Assembly (NCBI GenBank): GCA_903930195.1
Contig: CAIYXH010000009.1
Location: 1-12,559, forward strand
DNA: 12,559 nucleotides
Direction: 5' to 3'
Source: an uncultured Actinomycetes bacterium
GTDB lineage: Bacteria > Actinomycetota > Thermoleophilia > Gaiellales > Gaiellaceae
Within the stretch, counting starts at the first letter, position 1. Each line of letters starts with the position of its first letter. The notes under the pieces are model-generated. The model did no database searches, was not told where the DNA came from, and worked only from the letters and a program-made list of their open reading frames with translations. This document shows, in pieces, positions 4,989 to 12,559 of this stretch. The translations under genes and the position numbers were made by a program.

Positions 4989-5994
4989 GGCCGCTTGCGT
5001 GCCTCGCCTCCGCCGTTCGAGCCTCTCCGACCCCGGCCTCGCGCGGGTGCGCCACGGCAAGGGCTTCTCGTACCACGATGCCCGCGGGGCGACGATCCGC
5101 GACACGGCGACGCTGGAGCGGATCCACGAGCTCGCGATCCCGCCGGCGTGGCACGGCGTCTGGATCTGCACGGTGCCGAACGGGCACCTACAGGCGGCGG
5201 GCACCGACGCCGCCGGCCGTCGGCAGTACCTCTACCACCCCGCGTGGCGCGTGCACCGCGACCGGATCAAGTTCGAGCATGCCCTCGACTTCGGCGCATC
5301 CCTCCCCCGCCTCCGCCGCCGCATCCGCGCCCGGATCGCCGGCGAGGAGCTGAGCCGCGAGCGCGTGCTCGCGGCAGCCGTGCGCCTGCTCGACCTCGGC
5401 CTCTTCCGCGTCGGCTCGGACGAGTACGCCGAGGAGCATGCGAGCCACGGTCTCGCGACGCTCGAGAAGAGCCACGTCCACGTCTCCGACGGCGCCGTCT
5501 GCTTTCGCTACGTGGGCAAGGCAGGGAAGACCCAGACCCACCGCGTCGCCGACCTGGAGCTTGTCCGCATCGCCGCCCAGCTCCTGCGGCGGCGCGGTGC
5601 CGGGCAGGCGTTCCTGGCCTATCGCGGAGAGCGAGGCTGGAGCCGCGTCCACGCGGCCGACGTGAACGCGGCGGTCAAGGAACTCACCGGTGGCGACTTC
5701 AGCGCCAAGGACTTCCGCACCTGGCACGCGACGGTGCTCGCGGCGCTCGGGCTCGCCGCCAAGGGCGCCGCGCAGAGCGAGCACGCCCGCAGAGCTGCCG
5801 TGAACGACGTCATCCGGGAGGTCGCCGCCGAGCTCGGGAACACGCCGGCCGTATGCCGCGCCTCGTACGTCGACCACCGCGTGCTCGACCGCTACCGCGG
5901 AGGCGAGACGATCCCGGTGCCGCGCGGCGATCCGGCGGAGCCGAGGGTGCGCGAGCGGATCGAGCGCGCGGTGCTGCGTCTGCTGCGAGGCTAG
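4987..5994 (+). CDS. DNA topoisomerase IB (poxvirus-type, bacterial)
   Basis: A 335-residue type IB topoisomerase, which relaxes supercoils by a 3'-phosphotyrosyl intermediate. The N-terminal domain shows YHDARGATIRD, IPPAWHGVWICTVPNGHLQA, and YLYHPAWRVHRDRIKF. The catalytic domain holds RVGSDEYAEEHASHGLATL (Arg141), the hairpin YVGKAGKTQTHRV (Lys178 or Lys181), DFRTWHAT (Arg244, His247), and CRASYVDHRVLDRY with the nucleophile Tyr294. All catalytic residues are present and the length is normal for bacterial members. ATG 4987 has only a poor ribosome binding site; GTG 4999 is a possible alternative if the SigB-like promoter is real, and either start leaves the conserved region intact. Its stop shares CTAG (5991-5994) with the convergent folD stop. 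Unlike TopA it is accessory, and an environmental-stress role would fit the location. Confidence 0.95.
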   Translation: MAACVPRLRRSSLSDPGLARVRHGKGFSYHDARGATIRDTATLERIHELAIPPAWHGVWICTVPNGHLQAAGTDAAGRRQYLYHPAWRVHRDRIKFEHALDFGASLPRLRRRIRARIAGEELSRERVLAAAVRLLDLGLFRVGSDEYAEEHASHGLATLEKSHVHVSDGAVCFRYVGKAGKTQTHRVADLELVRIAAQLLRRRGAGQAFLAYRGERGWSRVHAADVNAAVKELTGGDFSAKDFRTWHATVLAALGLAAKGAAQSEHARRAAVNDVIREVAAELGNTPAVCRASYVDHRVLDRYRGGETIPVPRGDPAEPRVRERIERAVLRLLRG

Positions 5995-6812
5995 GCGACG
6001 GCGTGGCGCGCGGCGGCTGCGACGTTCCGCAGCAGGATCGCCGTCGTCACCTGCCCGACGCCGCCAGGAACGGGCGTCACCGAGGCGATCGGCTCGACCG
6101 CTGCCGTGTCGACGTCACCGACCATCGAGCCGTCCTCGGCCTCGTTCGTGCCCACGTCGATGACAACGGCTCCGGGCCGCACGTGCTCGGCGCCGATCAG
6201 GCCGATCTGGCCGACCGCCGCAACGACGACATCGGCGCGGCGCGTGACCTCGGCGAGGTCACGCGTGCGCGAGTGGCAGACGGTGACCGTCGCGTTCTCG
6301 GCGAGGAGGAGCAGCGCAGCGGGCTTGCCGACGACCGTCGAGCGCCCGACGACGACCACGTCGGCGCCGACGAGTGGAACCTGCTCGTGCCGCAGGATCT
6401 CGACGACTGCCTCGGCGGTCGGCGGCGCGAAGGCCGGCAGGCCTGCGGCGAGCCGGCCTAGCGTCTCGGGGTTCGCGCCGTCGACATCCTTCGCCGGAGC
6501 GATGTGCTGCGCGGCCTCAGCAAGGGCCAGGCCCTCGGGGAGCGGGGCGAAGCAGATGATCCCGTCGACCTCCGTATCCGCAGAGAGCTCGTCGAGCCGG
6601 GCGACGACCTCGGCGGCCGTCGTTGCCTCGACGCGTCGCGTCGCGATGCCGACTCCCTCGGCCGCCTTGACGACCGACCCGGCATACCAGGCAGTGCCGG
6701 GATCGTCGGTCGCGACCAGCAGGGCGAGCGTCGGCTGAGCCCCGCCCGCGACCTCGGCGGCGACCGCCTCACGGATCGCGGCACCGATCGCGCGGCCGTC
6801 GATCAGGGTCAT
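5991..6812 (-). CDS. folD: FolD-type methylenetetrahydrofolate dehydrogenase with altered cyclohydrolase residues
   Basis: A 273-residue FolD family protein. Clear family segments are KDVDGANPETLGRL, the Rossmann motif VVVVGRSTVVGKPAALLL, TVTVCHSRT, GAVVIDVGTNE, and VTPVPGGVGQVTTAILL. FolD normally oxidises 5,10-methylene-THF and hydrolyses 5,10-methenyl-THF. Two residues of the second step are changed. In WYAGSVVKAAEGVGI the Tyr is kept (Y43), but the position four residues on, Lys56 in human MTHFD1, is Val47. In GIICFAPLP the Gln of the usual VQLPLP (human Gln100) is Phe. I infer a dehydrogenase without cyclohydrolase activity, complemented by the FchA gene it overlaps (ATGA, 6809-6812). 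Last gene of the etfB-etfA-fchA-folD operon. No terminator is visible after it. Confidence 0.93.
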   Translation of the reverse strand: MTLIDGRAIGAAIREAVAAEVAGGAQPTLALLVATDDPGTAWYAGSVVKAAEGVGIATRRVEATTAAEVVARLDELSADTEVDGIICFAPLPEGLALAEAAQHIAPAKDVDGANPETLGRLAAGLPAFAPPTAEAVVEILRHEQVPLVGADVVVVGRSTVVGKPAALLLLAENATVTVCHSRTRDLAEVTRRADVVVAAVGQIGLIGAEHVRPGAVVIDVGTNEAEDGSMVGDVDTAAVEPIASVTPVPGGVGQVTTAILLRNVAAAARHAVA

Positions 6813-7435
6813 GCCGCAGCGATCCGGCGGCGGACGTTCGCGACGACGGCGTCTGCACGCTCGAGGTCGCGCTCCACGGCGCGGACATGCTCGTGCAGAT
6901 CGGCGGCAAGCGTCTGGTCGGTGATCGACCCGAGATTGATCTCGATGTTGACGAGCGAGCTCGCGAGCGCTGCCCGAGCGGCCGCGGCGGCCGCAGCGAT
7001 ATCGGAGATGACGTTCGGATTCGACGTGTCGACGATCCGGTCGCAGAGATCGACCAGCTCCGCACCCGCGGCAGCTGTGCGGCGCGGGACGTCGGCCGCA
7101 GCCGCGAGAGCCTTCTGGATCTGCTCGCTCCGCTCGGCCTTCTCCGCGTCGCTCTCCTTCGGTAGGCGATAGGCGGCGATCACGGCCGTGAACGCCTCGG
7201 CGTCCTCGTCGGCGAGGCCGAGCGCCTCGGCCCGCCGAGCGCCGGCGCGCTCGCGCACCTGTCTCAGCACGGCTTCGTGCTCGGCAAAGGCCGGCTTGCC
7301 GATCGTCAGGTTGCAGACCATCTCCACCAGCCCGGCGGCAATCCCGGTCTCGAGCGCGGCTGCCGCGCCGCCGCCCGGTGCGGGCTCCGACGAGGCGAGC
7401 TGGTCGAGCCAGGCGCCGATCCGTTCCTCGTGCAT
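6809..7435 (-). CDS. fchA: FchA-type methenyltetrahydrofolate cyclohydrolase (cyclodeaminase family)
   Basis: A 208-residue protein of the formiminotransferase-cyclodeaminase C-terminal (FTCD_C) family, all helical and cytosolic. Signatures: LASSEPAPGGGAAAALETG (residues 13-31), MVCNLTIGKPAF, the central DEDAEAFTAVIAAYRLPK, and SNPNVISDIAAAA, then VNIEINL. Stand-alone members convert 5,10-methenyl-THF to 10-formyl-THF or deaminate formimino-THF. The immediate neighbour folD, overlapping by ATGA, makes the cyclohydrolase role the more likely one, and that FolD lacks its own cyclohydrolase Lys. The ATG lies 4 bases after the etfA stop, preceded by AGGG. No histidine-degradation gene is present, which argues against a role in formimino-THF deamination, though only this window is visible. 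Confidence 0.92.
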   Translation of the reverse strand: MHEERIGAWLDQLASSEPAPGGGAAAALETGIAAGLVEMVCNLTIGKPAFAEHEAVLRQVRERAGARRAEALGLADEDAEAFTAVIAAYRLPKESDAEKAERSEQIQKALAAAADVPRRTAAAGAELVDLCDRIVDTSNPNVISDIAAAAAAARAALASSLVNIEINLGSITDQTLAADLHEHVRAVERDLERADAVVANVRRRIAAA

Positions 7436-7439
7436 CGCC

Positions 7440-8384
7440 CTAGTCTGCCCGGAGAAGCTCGGTCAGGCGCGGGACGATCGTCTTCAGATCGCCGACGACG
7501 CACAGATCGGCGAGCTCCATGATCGGCGCTCGCGGATCGGTGTTGATCGCGACGATCGTCCCCGAGCGCTGCATCCCGACCCGATGCTGGATCGCCCCGG
7601 AGATCCCGCAGGCGAGGTAGAGCCGCGGTGCCACGGTCTTGCCCGTCTGCCCGACCTGGGCCGCGCGGGGATACCAGCCGGCGCCGACGGCGGCACCTGT
7701 GGCGGCGACCGCGCCGCCGAGGGCGTCGGCGAGCCGCTCGAGCGCGGCGAAGCCCGCCGCCTCCCCCACGCCCCGGCCGCCGGCCACGACCACCTCGGCG
7801 TCCTCGAGCGCCCGCCCGCCGCTCTCCTCGCGTGTCGACTCGACGATCCGGGCAGCCGTCGAGAACGGCTCGAGTGCGACCGCGACAGGCACCACCTCGC
7901 CGGCCCCGCCGGTCTCGTGGGGCTCGCCGGTGCCGTCGCGGAAGAGCGCGATCCGCGGCGCCGAGGCCCAGGCCGACTCGACGGCCAGCGTGTCGCCGAG
8001 CACGAGCTGGCGTCCCACAAGCGTCCCGTCGCGATCCTCGACGGCGACGAGCCCCCAGTTCACGCCCGCTTCGAGCCGCGCCGCGAGGCCGGCTGCGACA
8101 TCGGCGGCGAGCACCGATTGGGCGAAGAAGACGTTGTCGTAGTCCGCCGCGAGCGGCGCGAGCACGTCGACGCGCGGCTGCGGCAGGGGTGAGTCGAGCG
8201 CCGGGTCGTCGGCGACGAGGACACAGCGCGCTCCATGACGGCCGGCAAGCTCGGCGAGGCCTGACATGCCGGAGCCCGCGAGCAGCGCATCGGCTTCGCC
8301 GAGCGCCGCTGCCCGGGCGAGCACGGCGAGCGAGGCGGGGCGGATCGTCTCGCCCTGGTGCTCGATGAAGACGAGCGTCCTCAC
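7440..8384 (-). CDS. etfA: Electron transfer flavoprotein alpha subunit
   Basis: A 314-residue ETF alpha subunit (FixB family). It starts at GTG 8384, which overlaps the etfB stop as GTGA (8381-8384), with GGAG 7 bases upstream. The N-terminal domain begins RTLVFIEHQGETIRPASL. The C-terminal FAD domain is complete: VVVAGGRGVG, GAGWYPRAAQVGQTGKTVAP, YLACGISGAIQHRVGM, and SGTIVAINTDPRAPIMELAD followed by VVGD. With EtfB it carries electrons from acyl-CoA dehydrogenases or methylamine-type dehydrogenases to ETF-quinone oxidoreductase. The gene is followed after 4 bases by fchA. No sequence oddity was seen. Confidence 0.96.
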   Translation of the reverse strand: MRTLVFIEHQGETIRPASLAVLARAAALGEADALLAGSGMSGLAELAGRHGARCVLVADDPALDSPLPQPRVDVLAPLAADYDNVFFAQSVLAADVAAGLAARLEAGVNWGLVAVEDRDGTLVGRQLVLGDTLAVESAWASAPRIALFRDGTGEPHETGGAGEVVPVAVALEPFSTAARIVESTREESGGRALEDAEVVVAGGRGVGEAAGFAALERLADALGGAVAATGAAVGAGWYPRAAQVGQTGKTVAPRLYLACGISGAIQHRVGMQRSGTIVAINTDPRAPIMELADLCVVGDLKTIVPRLTELLRAD

Positions 8385-9157
8385 GCCAGGCTCCGTTCGC
8401 GCAGGAACGCGAGGATCTGCTCGGCGGCGGTGCCGTCGTCCTCGAGCGTCCGGGCTTCGGCACGCGGAGGCGACGGCGCGATCCCGAGCACGGCTGTCTG
8501 CGAGCCGGCGTCGCCGACCGCAGCTGCCGCAAGGCCGAGATCGGCGAGCCGGAGGAGCTCCTGGGGCTTCGCCTTCGCGCCCATGATCCCCTTGAGCGAC
8601 GGGTAGCGCCGCTCGGTGCCCGCATCCACGACGCCGACGACGGCCGGGAGCGGTGCCTCGACGGTCTCCAGGCCGAGCTCGGTCTGCCGGCGCACGCGGA
8701 CGTGTCCGTCGTCGAGCTGGATGGCGGTGGCCTGGGAGACGACCGGCAGGCGCAGCCGCTCGGCGACGGCGGCCCAGAGGAGCGCTCCGTCGGACTCGGC
8801 ACCCTGCTGGCCGAAAACGACCAGGTCGGCCTGCTCGCGCGCGAGCGCCGCGGCGAGCACCCGTGAGGTGGCGAGCAGGTCGGAGCCCGCAATCGCCTCG
8901 TCGGCGACGAGCACCGCGCGGTCGGCGCCGAGGGCGAGCGCCTTCAGCAGCGCCTCGCCGGCCGCCTCGGGGGCAACGGTGACGACGACTAGCTCGGCCT
9001 CCGTCCCGGCCTCGCGCAACCTCAGCGCCGCTTCGAGCGCGGGCGCGTCGAGGCGGCTCAGCGCGAGCGCTCCGGCGGGCCGCTCCAGCCGGCGCGTTGC
9101 CGGATCGAGCCGCAGCGGACCATCGGGCACCACCTTCACGCAAACCGCGATCTTCAC
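8381..9157 (-). CDS. etfB: Electron transfer flavoprotein beta subunit
   Basis: ETF beta (FixA family), 258 residues from GTG 9157, giving the usual start KIAVCVKVVPDG. A GTG at 9166 would add three residues. Family features: LDAPALEAALRLRE, VVVTVAPEAAGEALLKALA, the nucleotide-binding region ADLVVFGQQGAESDGALLW, LRLPVVSQAT, and the ETF signature region YPSLKGIMGAKAKP. The bifurcating-ETF form of the loop, DGDTxQVGP, is not present (SDGALLWAAV instead), so I expect an ordinary electron carrier. First gene of the operon; the promoter lies in the 23-base gap shared with the divergent mutase gene, and there is no Shine-Dalgarno before 9157. Confidence 0.95.
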   Translation of the reverse strand: MKIAVCVKVVPDGPLRLDPATRRLERPAGALALSRLDAPALEAALRLREAGTEAELVVVTVAPEAAGEALLKALALGADRAVLVADEAIAGSDLLATSRVLAAALAREQADLVVFGQQGAESDGALLWAAVAERLRLPVVSQATAIQLDDGHVRVRRQTELGLETVEAPLPAVVGVVDAGTERRYPSLKGIMGAKAKPQELLRLADLGLAAAAVGDAGSQTAVLGIAPSPPRAEARTLEDDGTAAEQILAFLRERSLA

Positions 9158-9164
9158 GGCCAGC

Positions 9165-9170
9165 ACTCTA
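9165..9170 (-). promoter_or_regulatory. Candidate leaderless -10 (TAGAGT) for the etfB operon
   Basis: Minus-strand TAGAGT fits TANNNT. Seven bases separate it from GTG 9157, which puts the transcription start on the start codon. It overlaps by TA the -10 of the divergent mutase gene. No recognisable -35 was found at the usual distance. Confidence 0.5.
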
Positions 9171-9174
9171 AGGT
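9169..9174 (+). promoter_or_regulatory. Candidate leaderless -10 (TAAGGT) for the mutase gene
   Basis: TAAGGT fits TANNNT and lies 6 bases before GTG 9181, with no Shine-Dalgarno between. It shares t9169 and a9170 with the opposing etfB -10, so RNA polymerase could not open both at once. Confidence 0.5.
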
Positions 9175-9180
9175 TCGGCT

Positions 9181-10755
9181 GTGGCGGGCGACCCCAAATC
9201 GCGGACGACGGAGTCCGGGATCGAGATCAAGCCGGTCTACGGGCCGGACGACGTCCAGGCCCGCGACGAGCAGCCGGGCGCGCCCCCGTTCACGCGGGGC
9301 GTCTATCCGACGATGTACCGCGGCAGGCCGTGGACGATCCGCCAGTACGCCGGCTTCGCCTCGGCCGAGGAGACGAACGCCCGCTTCCGCTACCTGCTCG
9401 ACCATGGGCAGACCGGACTCTCGGTCGCCTTCGACCTGCCGACGCAGCTCGGCCTCGACTCCGACGACCCGCGCGCCCTCGGCGAGGTCGGGCGCACCGG
9501 CGTCGCAATCGACTCGCTGGCCGACATGGAGCTGCTCTTCGACGGGATCCCGCTCGACGGCGTCTCGATCTCGATGACGATCAACGCGCCGGCCGCGGTG
9601 CTGCTGCTGCTGCTCGAGCTCGTCGCGGAACGGCAGGGCGTCCCCTCGACCGAGCTGCGCGGGACAGTGCAGAACGACATCCTCAAGGAGTACGTCGCCC
9701 GCGGGAACTACATCTTCCCGCCACGGCCGTCGATGCGGCTGACGACAGATCTGTTCGCCTACTGCGCCGAGCGGATACCGCGCTGGAACACGATCTCGAT
9801 CTCCGGGTACCACATCCGCGAAGCGGGCTCGAGCGCCGTCCAGGAGCTCGCGTTCACCGTTGCGAACGGGATCGCCTACTGCGAGGCGGCCGTCGCCGCC
9901 GGCCTCTCCCCGGACACCTTCGGCGAGCGGCTGTCGTTCTTCTTCAACGCCCACAACGACTTCTTCCAGGAGATCGCGAAGTTCCGCGCGGCCCGCCGGC
10001 TGTGGGCGCGGGTGATGGCCGAGCGGTTCGGCGCGACGAATCCGAAGGCGCTCGCCCTCCGCTTCCACGCCCAGACGGGCGGCTCGACCCTCACGGCGCA
10101 GCAACCCGAGAACAACGTCGTGCGCGTCGCGGTGCAGGCACTCTCGGCGGTGCTCGGCGGCGCACAGTCGCTGCACACGAACTCCTTCGACGAGGCGCTT
10201 GCCCTCCCGAGCGAGCGCGCTGCGACGCTCGCGCTGCGCACCCAGCAGGTGCTCGCCTCCGAGGCCGGAGTCGTCGACACCGCCGATCCGCTCGGCGGCT
10301 CCTACTACGTCGAGTCGCTCACCGACGAGCTCGAACTCCGAGCGTGGGAGCTGATCGAGGAGATCGACGAGCTCGGAGGTGCCGTGGCGGCGATCGAGGC
10401 CGGCTGGATGCAAGGCGAGATCGAGTCGTCGGCGTACACCTGGACGCGCGACGTCGAATCCGGTGAGCGTCCCATCGTGGGCGTCAACACCTATACGAGT
10501 ACCGACGACGGCTCGACGCCGATCGAGCTCCACCGGCTCGACCCCGAGATCGAGCGCCGGCAGGTGGAGCGCCTCGCGCAGCTGCGCGGCGAGCGCGACG
10601 CAGCTGCAGCCGAGAGCGCCCTCGCCCGCCTCGGCGAGGCAGCCACCGGGACGGAGAACGTGCTGCCGCCGATGCGCGAGGCGCTCCTCGCGAGCTGCAC
10701 GGTCGGCGAGATCTGCACCGTCCTCCGCGGGCTCTGGGGCACCCACGACCGCTGA
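9181..10755 (+). CDS. Methylmalonyl-CoA mutase, large (alpha) subunit without B12 domain
   Basis: A 524-residue catalytic subunit of the adenosylcobalamin-dependent acyl-CoA mutases, interconverting (R)-methylmalonyl-CoA and succinyl-CoA. It has the TIM-barrel part only: TRGVYPTMYRGRPWTIRQY (38-55), GLSVAFDLPTQLGLDSDDPR, GTVQNDILKEYVAR (161-174), WNTISISGYHIREAG (202-216), SLHTNSFDEALALP, and GGSYYVESLTDELE. Substrate-choice residues are those of true methylmalonyl-CoA mutase: Tyr55 and Arg174 match P. shermanii Tyr89 and Arg207, which are Phe and Gln in isobutyryl-CoA mutase and Ile and Gln in 2-hydroxyisobutyryl-CoA mutase. His211 matches His244. The protein ends before any DxHxxG B12-binding domain, so a separate small subunit must be encoded elsewhere. 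Divergent from etfB; GTG start in an apparently leaderless arrangement. Confidence 0.95.
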   Translation: MAGDPKSRTTESGIEIKPVYGPDDVQARDEQPGAPPFTRGVYPTMYRGRPWTIRQYAGFASAEETNARFRYLLDHGQTGLSVAFDLPTQLGLDSDDPRALGEVGRTGVAIDSLADMELLFDGIPLDGVSISMTINAPAAVLLLLLELVAERQGVPSTELRGTVQNDILKEYVARGNYIFPPRPSMRLTTDLFAYCAERIPRWNTISISGYHIREAGSSAVQELAFTVANGIAYCEAAVAAGLSPDTFGERLSFFFNAHNDFFQEIAKFRAARRLWARVMAERFGATNPKALALRFHAQTGGSTLTAQQPENNVVRVAVQALSAVLGGAQSLHTNSFDEALALPSERAATLALRTQQVLASEAGVVDTADPLGGSYYVESLTDELELRAWELIEEIDELGGAVAAIEAGWMQGEIESSAYTWTRDVESGERPIVGVNTYTSTDDGSTPIELHRLDPEIERRQVERLAQLRGERDAAAAESALARLGEAATGTENVLPPMREALLASCTVGEICTVLRGLWGTHDR

Positions 10756-10793
10756 CGGCTGACGCCCGTGGGGCCGGCGCCTGGGGCCTGGCC
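10756..10793. other. Short convergent gap with GC-rich repeats, weak terminator candidate
   Basis: The 38 bases between the stops of the mutase and dikinase genes hold TGGGGCC twice (10769-10775 and 10782-10788). A possible stem joins GGGCC (10771-10775) to GGCCC (10790-10794, including the first base of the dikinase stop) with a 14-base loop. There is no T-run on either strand, so an intrinsic terminator is not convincing. Confidence 0.2.

Positions 10794-12559
<1,766 letters not shown>

Noticed and set aside
8381..9157. Electron-bifurcating ETF
   Set aside because: The EtfB loop reads SDGALLWAAV, without the DGDTxQVGP form of bifurcating members, and no FixC, FixX or bifurcating partner is adjacent.
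10756..10793. Bidirectional intrinsic terminator between the mutase and dikinase genes
   Set aside because: Only a 5-base stem with a long loop and no T-run on either strand; the repeats may simply reflect GC richness.

Overview
This is a very GC-rich chromosomal window with strong G/C preference at third codon positions and many GTG starts. Two gene types are typical of Actinobacteria: a PP2C/GHKL/STAS/SigB-type sigma module, and a small CxCx4C protein that I know as a common actinobacterial conserved hypothetical. I infer a deep-branching actinobacterium such as Thermoleophilia (Gaiellales or Solirubrobacterales). No mobile element, CRISPR array, rRNA or tRNA was seen.

1-3798 (minus strand) is a general-stress partner-switching operon. 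In transcription order it holds a membrane sensor phosphatase (Cache, GAF, PP2C, GHKL), a STAS anti-sigma antagonist, a degenerate RsbW-like anti-sigma protein, and a SigB/SigF-family sigma factor cut by the window edge. The phosphatase gene has one in-frame TAG in its sensor domain. The stand-alone anti-sigma protein has lost its ATP-binding boxes, while the phosphatase carries an intact C-terminal GHKL kinase domain. A SigB-like promoter and a 17-codon leader ORF lie between the antagonist and the anti-sigma gene.

3920-5994 (plus strand) runs away from that operon. It holds the small Cys-rich protein, apparently translated from a leaderless mRNA, then a MerR DNA-binding domain fused to a GHKL anti-sigma-like domain, then a poxvirus-type DNA topoisomerase IB.

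5991-9157 (minus strand) is a tightly packed operon etfB-etfA-fchA-folD, with 4-base overlaps or 4-base gaps. FolD has lost the Lys and Gln needed for cyclohydrolase chemistry, and the neighbouring FchA is a dedicated cyclohydrolase. The two probably divide the methylene-THF to formyl-THF steps, and the ETF could take electrons from flavin-dependent demethylases or acyl-CoA dehydrogenases.

9181-10755 (plus strand) encodes the large subunit of a two-subunit methylmalonyl-CoA mutase. It is divergent from etfB, and two apparently leaderless promoters share a TA in the 23-base gap. 10794-12559 (minus strand) is the C-terminal two-thirds of pyruvate phosphate dikinase, which runs off the window.
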